This document shows, in pieces, positions 7,036 through 14,137 of a DNA stretch of 23,306 bases. The notes under the pieces were generated by a model that saw nothing but the letters and a program-made list of their open reading frames with translations, did no database searches and was not told the DNA's origin. The DNA is taken from positions 1 to 23,306 of the forward strand of contig JASJHQ010000052.1 in NCBI GenBank assembly GCA_037625715.1. Direction: 5' to 3'. Position numbers and translations under genes: made by a program. This DNA comes from JABAYQ01 sp018608925. GTDB taxonomy: Bacteria > Bacteroidota > Bacteroidia > Flavobacteriales > UBA7312. The stretch's first letter is position 1, and each line of letters opens with the position of its first letter.

Positions 7036-7059
7036 ATTTGATTAAAATATTAATCAAAT
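7036..7059 (-). terminator. Weak AT-only hairpin at the end of the DUF2147 gene
   Basis: ATTTGATTAA and TTAATCAAAT form a 10-bp inverted repeat with loop AATA, covering the last codons and stop of the DUF2147 gene. The stem is almost all A-T and only a short U run follows, so termination would be inefficient. It could alternatively be a regulator site just upstream of the ribBA promoter. Confidence 0.3.
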
Positions 7060-7493
7060 TTTCTTGTCCAGACAGCTGTTCTTCCGAATATTGGAAAACC
7101 TACATATCCTCTTAAGTCAAGAGTGTTTTCTCCTTTTAATGTAATGGTTCCGCTATATGTTTTTCCACTTTTAGGATCGTATATTTCTCCATTGCTCCAT
7201 GTTTTGTCTTCATCTAATTTGAAGTTATTCATGATTTCCATTCCCATTCTAGGTCTTGATTGTAAGTCTTTTTCTGGGTTTAGGTTGTCAACCTTAGGGC
7301 TTCCGTTTTCATCGTTAGGATTTTCCATCCATGTGATTTTACCACTGTAAGTATCTCCAGACTTATAAATTTCTACTACACCATCTTTTTCTTGGTTGTA
7401 CCAACTTCCAATAATAGCGTCTGAATCTGATTGTTGTGCTAATGCCAATAAGCCCATAAATAGAGCTAATACAGTTAGGTTAATTTGTTTCAT
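7050..7493 (-). CDS. DUF2147 family secreted protein
   Basis: This 147-residue protein has a signal peptide (MKQINLTVLALFMGLLALAQ). A lipocalin-like small barrel follows: AIIGSWYNQEKDGVVEIYK, YSGKITWMENPND, then GEIYDPKSGKTYSGTI and LDLRGYVGFPIFGRTAVWTR. These are the diagnostic blocks of DUF2147, a family of small exported proteins in Bacteroidota and Proteobacteria with no proven function. The mature protein should be periplasmic or surface-attached. It sits alone between the small RNA/terminator region upstream and ribBA downstream. A TAATATTG box (one mismatch to TAnnTTTG) lies 20 nt before the start. Confidence 0.85.
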   Translation of the reverse strand: MKQINLTVLALFMGLLALAQQSDSDAIIGSWYNQEKDGVVEIYKSGDTYSGKITWMENPNDENGSPKVDNLNPEKDLQSRPRMGMEIMNNFKLDEDKTWSNGEIYDPKSGKTYSGTITLKGENTLDLRGYVGFPIFGRTAVWTRKFD

Positions 7494-7513
7494 AATAGTA
7501 ATGTTTGTTTTTA

Positions 7514-7521
7514 CAATATTA
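7514..7521 (-). promoter_or_regulatory. Candidate -7 box (TAATATTG) of the DUF2147 gene
   Basis: One mismatch to TAnnTTTG on the minus strand, located between the strong upstream terminator and the start codon, where a promoter is required. Confidence 0.35.
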
Positions 7522-7546
7522 ACGTTTTTTTGGAACTAATGGCCAT

Positions 7547-7582
7547 AAAAAAAAGCTGCCCGAGTACTTCTACTCGGGCAGC
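7547..7582 (-). terminator. Strong intrinsic terminator (minus strand)
   Basis: A perfect 12-bp stem, GCTGCCCGAGTA with TACTCGGGCAGC (7555-7582) and a 4-nt loop, is followed on the minus strand by eight U's. It ends transcription from the small RNA candidate and/or the DUF4442 gene and insulates the DUF2147 gene. Confidence 0.9.
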
Positions 7583-7625
7583 CCCTTAAAGCCATGAAAA
7601 AACTTACTTCCCTCTCCCTAATGGG
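7548..7625 (-). ncRNA. Candidate small RNA (~78 nt) with its own -7 box and terminator
   Basis: On the minus strand an exact TAnnTTTG box (7631-7638) is followed by about 78 nt that encode no protein of note, ending in a 12-bp GC-rich hairpin plus U8. The 5' part can fold (CCC-AUUA-GGG) and carries the purine tract GGGAGAGGGAAG. A U6 tract, CAUGGCUUUAAGGGG and the terminator stem follow. It lies between the DUF4442 and DUF2147 genes. It could be a free sRNA (for example of the Flavo-1 type known in flavobacteria, from memory), or only the 3' UTR of the DUF4442 mRNA. No -33 element is seen. Confidence 0.5.
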
Positions 7626-7630
7626 AATTA

Positions 7631-7638
7631 CAAATTTA
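7631..7638 (-). promoter_or_regulatory. Candidate -7 box (TAAATTTG) for the small RNA
   Basis: An exact TAnnTTTG on the minus strand, placed to start transcription near 7625, within the gap between the DUF4442 stop codon and the terminator. Its position behind a gene end and before an isolated hairpin is the main argument for an independent RNA. Confidence 0.45.
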
Positions 7639-7689
7639 GATAATTATTTCTTAATATAGAGTCTTTTTACTTAAAAAAAGCAACATTTT

Positions 7690-8193
7690 TTATAAGTGAC
7701 TGATATCAAATTCATTAGAGTTTCTGATGTATATCAGGATTCTTGCTTCAGCGTATGCTTCACCTGTTTTGTCGTAAGCCTTAACATTATGGTAGACTTC
7801 GTATTTATAATTATCCTTCAAATGATCGATTGCATTTTGAATGTCAGTGTCTTCAATTTTGAAATTAATGAACAGGTCTGACTTGGCGGGTTTTAAATAA
7901 TTTATATCAGCACTTTTAACCCACACCTCCATAGGGAAGTTTAGTTTAGAAAAAGCTTGCCAATACATTATAGCAAAGAAAGGATCGAAAGCACAAAAGA
8001 TGGTTCCTCCAAAAATAGACTTCTGGATATTTCTATTCATCCAAGAATACTTAATTACTATTTCTAAATTAGAAAATGCATTATTTACTTTTTTAATTAT
8101 AATCCGATTAAAAAATAAAGGCGGAAAAAGATTTAAGAAAAACGCAATGGTTTTAGCAGAGTATTTTTTTTTGACTGTTTTAATTTTTTTCAT
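7690..8193 (-). CDS. DUF4442 (hotdog-fold thioesterase-like) protein
   Basis: I chose the ATG at 8193 (167 residues; MKKIKTVKKKYSAKTIAFFL) because an upstream start at 8286 would run into the divergent surE gene and add an atypical Asn-rich stretch. The sequence fits DUF4442, a hotdog-fold family related to acyl-CoA thioesterases. FLNLFPPLFFNRIIIKKVN is followed by FGGTIFCAFDPFFAIMYWQ, where the family has its GG-containing central helix. WVKSADINYLKPAKSDL and the closing strand GEAYAEARILIYIRN complete it. It probably acts on or binds acyl thioesters in the cytosol; catalytic activity is not assured. It is divergent from surE. Confidence 0.75.
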   Translation of the reverse strand: MKKIKTVKKKYSAKTIAFFLNLFPPLFFNRIIIKKVNNAFSNLEIVIKYSWMNRNIQKSIFGGTIFCAFDPFFAIMYWQAFSKLNFPMEVWVKSADINYLKPAKSDLFINFKIEDTDIQNAIDHLKDNYKYEVYHNVKAYDKTGEAYAEARILIYIRNSNEFDISHL

Positions 8194-8201
8194 ACTAAAT
8201 G

Positions 8202-8209
8202 CAAAATTA
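8202..8209 (-). promoter_or_regulatory. Candidate -7 box (TAATTTTG) of the DUF4442 gene
   Basis: An exact TAnnTTTG on the minus strand, 8 nt before the chosen ATG. If it is used, the leader would be only a few nucleotides. It also supports the 8193 start. Confidence 0.4.
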
Positions 8210-8232
8210 ATAAGTTCAACCAATTGTTTTAA

Positions 8233-8240
8233 TAAATTTG
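8233..8240 (+). promoter_or_regulatory. Candidate -7 box (TAAATTTG) of the surE-lpxB-comEC operon
   Basis: An exact TAnnTTTG on the plus strand, 20 nt upstream of the surE ATG and back-to-back with the DUF4442 box within one 67-nt divergent gap. No clear -33 TTG is seen at the expected distance. Confidence 0.45.
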
Positions 8241-8260
8241 TGTTAAATAAATTATTATTA

Positions 8261-9013
8261 ATGTCTCGACCTCTCATTCTTGTCACTAACGATGACGGTG
8301 TAAATTCTAAAGGAATTTTAGCACTTATTGAAATTGCCCAAACTTTTGGAGATGTATTTGTAGTTGCTCCTGATGGGCCTCAGTCTGGCAAAAGCCACGC
8401 CATTACTTTAGAAAAACCTTTTGGAAAAAACTTTTTATTAAAGACAGATTCCTTAACTAAATATTCTTGTACCGGAACTCCTGTCGATTGTGTGAAAATG
8501 GGCTTAAATATGTTAATGGATAAAAAGCCTGATATTATTCTTTCTGGGATTAATCATGGTTCTAACTCGTCTATAAATGTTATTTATTCTGGAACTATGG
8601 CCGCAGCAATAGAGGGTTATATGCACGGAATTCCTTCCATAGGGTTTTCATTGCTAGATCATAGCGAAGATGCAGATTTTAGTGCCTGTAAGCAGCTTTT
8701 GGCCAAGATAGTTGCTATGGTGCTTCAAAAGAAAGAGACTTTATGTTTAAATGTTAATATTCCTAAATTACCAGCTTCTCAGATTAAAGGATATAAGTTT
8801 TGCCGACAATCAAATTCTAATTGGCAGGAAAAGTTTGTTCCTGCTGACGATAATAGCGATTACTATTGGATGAAAGGATCTTTTGTTAATCACGATAATA
8901 GTCCAGATACTGATGAGTGGGCTTTGGATAACGGATATGTTTCTATTGTTCCTGTTCAGTTCGATTTTACAGCATACAAAACCTTAGAAACTTTAAAAAA
9001 TATAGAATTATGA
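8261..9013 (+). CDS. surE: 5'/3'-nucleotidase SurE
   Basis: The start at 8261 (MSRPLILVTNDDGVNSKG) is set by the universal SurE N-terminus. The frame is open further upstream, but that stretch is antisense to the DUF4442 gene. The 250-residue product is a metal-dependent nucleoside monophosphate phosphatase, cytosolic and oligomeric. NDDG supplies the two metal-binding Asp residues. VVAPDGPQSGKSHAIT, CTGTPVDCVKMGL and LSGINHGSNSSINVIYSGTMAAA are the other family blocks. Its stop overlaps the next start as ATGA, the first of two such overlaps in this operon. The surE - small membrane protein - lpxB - comEC order is one I recall as common in flavobacteria. Confidence 0.95.
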   Translation: MSRPLILVTNDDGVNSKGILALIEIAQTFGDVFVVAPDGPQSGKSHAITLEKPFGKNFLLKTDSLTKYSCTGTPVDCVKMGLNMLMDKKPDIILSGINHGSNSSINVIYSGTMAAAIEGYMHGIPSIGFSLLDHSEDADFSACKQLLAKIVAMVLQKKETLCLNVNIPKLPASQIKGYKFCRQSNSNWQEKFVPADDNSDYYWMKGSFVNHDNSPDTDEWALDNGYVSIVPVQFDFTAYKTLETLKNIEL

Positions 9014-9297
9014 TTCGAAGTAAGTTGTTTTGGAGAGGTGCTATACTAGGTCTTATTATACCTCTATTATCGTTCACCGTTTATGCTATTATAATTCTTG
9101 AAAGCGATGTTTATTCTACTTTTATACAGTTGCAAGTACTGGGGGTTCATACCCATGTAATCAGTCTTTGCACTTTGTTTAATCTTGCACCCTTTTTTCT
9201 TTTTTTAAGAATGAATAGGTACGAACCATCTCAAGGTATTTTATTCTCTACCTTTATTGTTGTAATAGCTGTTTACTTAATTAACTTTTTATTTTGA
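9010..9297 (+). CDS. Small three-helix membrane protein of the surE-lpxB operon
   Basis: This 95-residue hydrophobic protein has three probable membrane segments (about residues 8-29, 50-66 and 74-95). Its ATG overlaps the surE stop (ATGA), and its own TGA overlaps the TTG start of lpxB (TTGA), so it is translationally coupled on both sides. I do not recognise a named family. A small membrane protein at this place between surE and lpxB appears conserved in flavobacteria as I recall, which suggests a link to lipid A synthesis or the inner-membrane side of LPS assembly, but this is context only. Confidence 0.75.
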   Translation: MIRSKLFWRGAILGLIIPLLSFTVYAIIILESDVYSTFIQLQVLGVHTHVISLCTLFNLAPFFLFLRMNRYEPSQGILFSTFIVVIAVYLINFLF

Positions 9298-10376
9298 AAA
9301 AATATTATTTCATAAGCGGCGAGGCTTCAGGAGATTTACATGCTTCCAAGTTAATATCTCATTTGAAAGAGTTAGATGTTAATTCTTCTTTTAGAGGCTT
9401 TGGAGGTGATAAGATGGCCGATGCTGGCTTGCATTTAGTAAAGCACTATAAAGATTTGGCCTTTATGGGTTTTTATGAAGTGATAAAAAACATAAATACC
9501 ATACGTAAAAATTTTACTTTAGTTAAAAACGATATTTTAGAATATTGTCCTGATGTGATTGTTTTGATTGATTATCCTGGTTTTAATATGGAAATGGCAA
9601 AGTTTGCTAAAAAACATTCCATAAAAGTGGTTTACTACATCACTCCTCAGGTTTGGGCTTGGAAAAAGTCTAGAGTTAAAAGCTTGAAAAAATATGTTGA
9701 TTTACTTATTCCTATTCTTCCTTTCGAAAAAGAATTTTTTGATAAGTGTGGTTTGCAGTCTTCTTTTTATGGCCATCCTTTGATGGATGAGTTATTACAC
9801 AAGAAAGAAAAAAAATTAGAATTTGAAAAGCCTGTTATTGCTTTACTTCCTGGAAGTAGAAAACAAGAGATAAGAAAAATGTTGCCTATCATGCTTGAAG
9901 TATGTAAGGAATTTGATGAATACCAGTTTGTAATTGCTGGAGCTCCGTCTATAGATTTAGATTTTTATAGGTCGTTAAGTGGTAATTCTATATTACCTAT
10001 TTCAAATAATAAAACTTACGAAGTATTGCAAGGTGCCAAAGCTGCATTAGTTACTTCTGGTACAGCTACTTTAGAAGCTGCTATTTTAATGGTTCCTCAG
10101 GTGGTGTGTTATAAAACTTCTTTCTTTTCTTACTTTTTTGCTAAATTGCTAGTTAAAGTTAAGTACATATCGTTGGTAAATCTTATTGCGGACAAAAAAG
10201 TGGTGAGCGAATTGATTCAGAACGACTGTAACAAAGATCGATTGACTGAGGAGTTAAAGACGATTCTTAAAAAGGAAAATAAAAATAATGTTCAAGAGCA
10301 ATATCAAAATATAATAAATCAATTGGGAGATGAAAACTCTTGTTTTAAAGTAGCTCAAGCTATCCTTAAAGTTTAA
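9294..10376 (+). CDS. lpxB: Lipid-A-disaccharide synthase LpxB
   Basis: This 360-residue GT19 glycosyltransferase joins UDP-diacylglucosamine and lipid X to give the lipid A disaccharide at the inner face of the inner membrane. The start is a TTG nested in the previous stop (TTGA); the product begins MKKYYFISGEASGDLHASKL, the conserved LpxB N-terminus, and no ATG fits. Other family blocks are FRGFGGDKMADAGL, FMGFYEVIKN, IDYPGFNMEMAKFAK, YYITPQVWAWKKSRVK, FYGHPLMDE, ALLPGSRKQEI and LVTSGTATLEAA. Length is normal for Bacteroidota. It shows a Gram-negative outer membrane with lipid A. The next gene, comEC, follows after 21 nt. Confidence 0.95.
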   Translation: MKKYYFISGEASGDLHASKLISHLKELDVNSSFRGFGGDKMADAGLHLVKHYKDLAFMGFYEVIKNINTIRKNFTLVKNDILEYCPDVIVLIDYPGFNMEMAKFAKKHSIKVVYYITPQVWAWKKSRVKSLKKYVDLLIPILPFEKEFFDKCGLQSSFYGHPLMDELLHKKEKKLEFEKPVIALLPGSRKQEIRKMLPIMLEVCKEFDEYQFVIAGAPSIDLDFYRSLSGNSILPISNNKTYEVLQGAKAALVTSGTATLEAAILMVPQVVCYKTSFFSYFFAKLLVKVKYISLVNLIADKKVVSELIQNDCNKDRLTEELKTILKKENKNNVQEQYQNIINQLGDENSCFKVAQAILKV

Positions 10377-10397
10377 ATTTTTTACTTACATAAAGCC

Positions 10398-11123
10398 GTG
10401 AAAATTAATTGGAAATCTGTTCCGTTGTTGCAGTTTGTATTGCCTTTTATTTTGGGTGTAACACTCTATGAGTCTACATTGTTTTTTAGTAATTTTTTAT
10501 TTTTTTCTTCTTTTTTAAATTTATTAGTTCTTCTTTTTAGCATATCAAAAAAATCGTATGGGTTTCGATGGGTTTATGGTTTTGCTCTTGTTTTATTGGT
10601 CTTTCAGTTGGCCATTGTTTTAAGTCATTTTTCTTTTAGTGATAATAGAAGTGATTACTTCCTGAATTTTGCAAATAAGAACTCTGTTTATTTAGTTGAT
10701 ATTATTGATTATCCTCAAGAGAAAGAAAATAGCTTTCAAATTTTAGCTCAAGTAAAATCTGTAGATGAGATTAAAACTAGTGGAAGGCTATTGATTTATT
10801 GCAAGAAAGAGAATAGTAATCCGATTTCTAGAGGAGATGTTTTGTTGTTAAAAAAGTTTCCCTTAGAATTTGATTCACCAAAAAATCCTAATCAGTTTAA
10901 TTATAAAGCTTTTTTAAAAAGAAAGAATATTGGCCATTATTTATTTTTAAACGAAACGGATTATGAAATAGTAGATCATAGAGAGTTAAATTTTTTCTTA
11001 AAAAAGGTTCGAAATTTAAGAACAGAGCTTTTGTTGCGCTTGAAAAACACCCAATTAACAGAAGATGAGTACGGTTTTGCAAGTGCTATTCTGTTGGGGG
11101 ATAGGTCCGAATTGTCTTATTAG
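10398..11123 (+). CDS. comEC: ComEC/Rec2 N-terminal fragment (gene interrupted by in-frame TAG)
   Basis: It starts at a GTG (MKINWKSVPLLQFVLPFILG). The fragment has two or three N-terminal membrane segments, then a DUF4131-type soluble domain with an OB-like segment (VYLVDIIDYPQEKENSFQILAQVKSV, then GRLLIYCKKE, RGDVLLLKK and NQFNYKAFLKRKNIGHYLFL), as in ComEC DNA-uptake channels. It ends at TAG 11121-11123 right after AILLGDRSELSY, where intact homologues continue directly into the competence domain. The following frame is the same and starts with ATG at the next base. So this is one comEC gene split by a single in-frame stop codon, or two proteins made by stop-restart. The stop may reflect a mutation such as GAG to TAG, or a sequencing error. 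Confidence 0.8.
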   Translation: MKINWKSVPLLQFVLPFILGVTLYESTLFFSNFLFFSSFLNLLVLLFSISKKSYGFRWVYGFALVLLVFQLAIVLSHFSFSDNRSDYFLNFANKNSVYLVDIIDYPQEKENSFQILAQVKSVDEIKTSGRLLIYCKKENSNPISRGDVLLLKKFPLEFDSPKNPNQFNYKAFLKRKNIGHYLFLNETDYEIVDHRELNFFLKKVRNLRTELLLRLKNTQLTEDEYGFASAILLGDRSELSY

Positions 11124-12449
11124 ATGAAGTCGGCTTTTAGCGGTACGGGGAGTATGCATTTTTTAGCGGTTTCCGGTTTGCATGTTGGAATAATTTATTT
11201 GTTTTTGGCTTTTCTATTTCCGTTTAGCCAAGATAAAAGATTGGCTTTTTTGAGCTTGCTTTCAATATTATTACTTCTTTGGACTTATGCACTATTGTGT
11301 GGAATGTCAATTTCGGTTGTTAGAGCTGTTTTAATGTTGTCGTTTGTTTCTGTTGCCAAGTATTTAGATAAAAACTCAAACATTATAAATACTATTTTAC
11401 TTTCCGCTTTTATTCTGTTAATGGTTTATCCTTATAATTTGTTTGATGTTGGCTTTCAGCTTTCGTATGTTGCTGTAATAGGAATTGTTCTTTTATATCC
11501 TAAATTATTTGCATTGATGGAGCCTCGTTTTGTTTTTACAAGATGGATTTGGAAAGTGGTTTGTTTGTCTTTGTCAGCTCAGATTGCCACTGTCGGACTT
11601 TCCATTTATTATTTTCATCAATTTCCTAATTATTTTCTTCTGTCCAATCTTTTATTATTCCCATTAGTTCCAATTGTTCTTTTTTCTGGAATATTATTTT
11701 TTGTCTTTAGTTGGTTGCCTTTTGTAAATGACATTCTTTTTTATGTTTTGCAGTTAAGCATACGATCGTTTAATAGGGTGGTGGTTGAGATTGAAACGCT
11801 TCCTTTTTCCTTGTCCGACTTTCTGTATTTTGAAAAAGTAGAATTACTATTGATTTATATAATGGTGTTTCTTTTAGTACTCTTTTTGTATTTCAGGCGC
11901 TTTCTTATTGTAAATATTGCTTTATTATTTTTGATAGTTTTTCAGACAACTAGCCATAGTTCTGATAATAGCCAAATTGTATTTTACTCCATTAAAGGCC
12001 ACAGCGCAATATTGTTTTATGAAGAGAATAAAAGTGTATTAATAGGGGATACTGTTTTGTTAAAAGACAATAAAAAAATGGATTTTAATTTGGATGGTAG
12101 TCTGTCTAAACTGTCGGTTAAAAATTTAACAATTCTTACTTTAAATGATAAGTTTGAGAATAATATTTTTTGGAAAGATGAATGTCATTTTCAATTCTTA
12201 AACAAGAAAGGATTGATTGTAAATGACAGTTTTGAGGTATTCAAATCTGATTCCATAATACCTATTGATTATTGTGTAATATCAAAAAATATAGATATAG
12301 CTAAGTTATCAGGATCTTATGATATAACATTAGTGATTTTAGATGCAGCTTTGCCATCTTACATTTCTAAAAAGCTTGAAAAAAAATGCCAAGAATTAAA
12401 ATTGAATTACCACAATCTTAAAAAGTCCTCATTAGTTAATCGTTTCTAG
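11124..12449 (+). CDS. comEC: ComEC/Rec2 competence-domain fragment (after in-frame TAG)
   Basis: This 441-residue part is in the same frame as the upstream fragment, and its ATG touches the TAG (TAGATG). It opens with SAFSGTGSMHFLAVSGLHVGIIY, the signature of the ComEC membrane core, followed by about eight transmembrane segments (CGMSISVVRAVLMLSF and FDVGFQLSYVAVIGIVLLYP are family blocks). Its tail is about 150 residues of soluble sequence from around residue 285. I see no metallo-beta-lactamase histidine motif there, consistent with ComEC forms that lack an active nuclease domain. Together the two fragments would be about 683 residues, normal for the phylum. It ends at CTAG, shared with the stop of ftcD on the other strand. 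Confidence 0.82.
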   Translation: MKSAFSGTGSMHFLAVSGLHVGIIYLFLAFLFPFSQDKRLAFLSLLSILLLLWTYALLCGMSISVVRAVLMLSFVSVAKYLDKNSNIINTILLSAFILLMVYPYNLFDVGFQLSYVAVIGIVLLYPKLFALMEPRFVFTRWIWKVVCLSLSAQIATVGLSIYYFHQFPNYFLLSNLLLFPLVPIVLFSGILFFVFSWLPFVNDILFYVLQLSIRSFNRVVVEIETLPFSLSDFLYFEKVELLLIYIMVFLLVLFLYFRRFLIVNIALLFLIVFQTTSHSSDNSQIVFYSIKGHSAILFYEENKSVLIGDTVLLKDNKKMDFNLDGSLSKLSVKNLTILTLNDKFENNIFWKDECHFQFLNKKGLIVNDSFEVFKSDSIIPIDYCVISKNIDIAKLSGSYDITLVILDAALPSYISKKLEKKCQELKLNYHNLKKSSLVNRF

Positions 12450-14137
12450 ATTTTACTTTCGGTAATTGCCATTATTTCATTTTCAATAGCTTGGGCTTGT
12501 GAAACAATTTTATTTCCTTTTTCAATAATTCTATTAACAAATTCTTTGTCCTGACAGTCGCCGCAATTAATTTTGACATTTAGGAATGCTCCTCTAACCG
12601 CTGTTGTAGCACATAGTGCACCAACTGCAGCGTCTGTTATTGAGTTCGGATTTCCTATCTCAGCCATAGCCTTCATAACCTCCATAGATTGAAATGCAGT
12701 TTCCATTACTTTAAATGGTGTTTCAATAGCGTATTTGGTAGCGCTCTGAATAGCTTCATTTCTTAAGTCAATATCTTCCTGACTTTCTTTTGGTAGACGA
12801 AATGCTTCCATTATTTTGTTGAATGCATTAGTGTCTTCATCAACTAAACTTAGTAATTGGTTTTGGTATTCCATTCCTTTTTGTGCCCATACAGAGAATT
12901 CTTCCCATCTAGAATCCCATCCTCTTTTGTGTGCAGAAAGGTTTGCGACCATTGTTCCTAATGCTGCACCCATTGCGCCACAATATGCCGATATTGATCC
13001 GCCACCCGGAGCTGGGCTTTCGCTTGATGTTTCGTTAGCAAATTGGCTTAGGTTTAGGTCAACTAATTTGTTTTGACCTTCCTCTAGCATGTATTCGATG
13101 ATTCTTTGTTTAGGGTCGAAAGGAGCTAATTCGTCTAGTCCAAGTGATTTAATAGCGATCTTGATTATTTCGTTTTCTGAAATCCCTGTTGATCGTTCTT
13201 GTTTGTTAAGAAAGAATTTACCAGCGTCAATTAAAACTTTTTTGGGAACTAATCCGATAAGTTCAGAGCCTGTTACTCTAAGGCCCCTAGCCAATGATCT
13301 CTCGCAAGTTTTATCAAATACATCGTGAAGTGTGCTTACATTTATATTTGTAAGGTTATAGGAAATTTGTGCTACACCATATTCTTCAATATACCAGCCA
13401 ATTCCTTTAACGTGTTTAAACATTCCTTGTTCACGTAACGGATTTCCGTCTTTGTCGTTTAGTATTTTTCCGCTTATAGAATTCCCTTCTCTTTTCAGTC
13501 TACCTGCTTCTCTAATATCAAATGCTACGGCGTTTGCTCTTCTTGTTGAGGTTGTGTTTAGGTTGATGTTGTAGGCTACCAAGAAGTCTCTTGCTGAAAT
13601 TGCAGTTGCCCCAGATTTTGCAACAGAATCAGTAAATTTTGCTGGTCCGAAATCGGGTTTCCAGTTTGGGTCAATTAGTTTTTTACTTAATCCTTCGTAT
13701 TCTCCAGAACGGCAATTTGCAAGATTTTGTCTTTCTTTATTTTTGGCAGCAGCTTCGTATAAATAAACAGGAACATCTAATTCGTTACCTACTTTTTCTC
13801 CTAGCTTTTTTGCCCATTCTGCAGTCTCTTCCATCGAGATGTTAGCAATTGGCACTAGGGGACAAACGTCTGTTGCACCCATCCTTGGATGCTCTCCAGA
13901 GTGAGCGCTCATGTCAATTAAGTCTTTTGCTTTTTTAATCAATAAAAATGCAGCCTCTATTACTTTTTGAGGTTCACCTACAAATGTGATTACGGTTCTG
14001 TTGGTTGCTTTTCCGGGATCAACGTTTAAGAGTTTTACACCCTCAACGGTTTCAACTATTCTAGCGATTTCGTTTATTTTCTCATTATTTCTTCCTTCAG
14101 AAATATTAGGAACACATTCTATTAATTGCTTATTCAT
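12446..14137 (-). CDS. ftcD: Bifunctional glutamate formimidoyltransferase / formimidoyl-THF cyclodeaminase
   Basis: This 563-residue protein fuses two domains. The N-terminal formimidoyltransferase (about 1-330) starts QLIECVPNISEGRN and has the active-site block SAHSGEHPRMGATDVCPLVPI (78-98). The C-terminal cyclodeaminase (about 355-563) has ESPAPGGGSISAYCGAMGAAL and ends in an all-helical bundle. Together they move the formimino group of formiminoglutamate onto tetrahydrofolate and release ammonia, giving 5,10-methenyl-THF, the last step of one histidine-degradation route. It overlaps hutI by 8 nt, so the two are co-transcribed. The pathway's earlier enzymes, HutH and HutU, are not in this window. 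Its stop lies within CTAG shared with comEC, and no terminator separates them. Confidence 0.93.
   Translation of the reverse strand: MNKQLIECVPNISEGRNNEKINEIARIVETVEGVKLLNVDPGKATNRTVITFVGEPQKVIEAAFLLIKKAKDLIDMSAHSGEHPRMGATDVCPLVPIANISMEETAEWAKKLGEKVGNELDVPVYLYEAAAKNKERQNLANCRSGEYEGLSKKLIDPNWKPDFGPAKFTDSVAKSGATAISARDFLVAYNINLNTTSTRRANAVAFDIREAGRLKREGNSISGKILNDKDGNPLREQGMFKHVKGIGWYIEEYGVAQISYNLTNINVSTLHDVFDKTCERSLARGLRVTGSELIGLVPKKVLIDAGKFFLNKQERSTGISENEIIKIAIKSLGLDELAPFDPKQRIIEYMLEEGQNKLVDLNLSQFANETSSESPAPGGGSISAYCGAMGAALGTMVANLSAHKRGWDSRWEEFSVWAQKGMEYQNQLLSLVDEDTNAFNKIMEAFRLPKESQEDIDLRNEAIQSATKYAIETPFKVMETAFQSMEVMKAMAEIGNPNSITDAAVGALCATTAVRGAFLNVKINCGDCQDKEFVNRIIEKGNKIVSQAQAIENEIMAITESKI

Noticed and set aside
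7594..7659. Small plus-strand ORF (MKKLTSLSLMGITNLDNYFLI) as a leader peptide
   Set aside because: No gene in the right place follows on the plus strand, and the hairpin next to it is a minus-strand terminator. It is better read as the complement of the small RNA region.
8000..8260. Upstream in-frame extension of surE
   Set aside because: The SurE family begins at MSRPLILVTNDDG (8261). The extension is antisense to the DUF4442 gene and its translation is low-complexity.
8194..8286. Longer N-terminus for the DUF4442 protein
   Set aside because: It would overlap the start of surE, cover both candidate -7 boxes and add an untypical Asn-rich segment.
11121..11123. TAG read as an amino acid (recoding) in comEC
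   Set aside because: TAG terminates several other genes here (first gene, tsaD, ftcD, the OmpA-like gene). A mutation or error is simpler.
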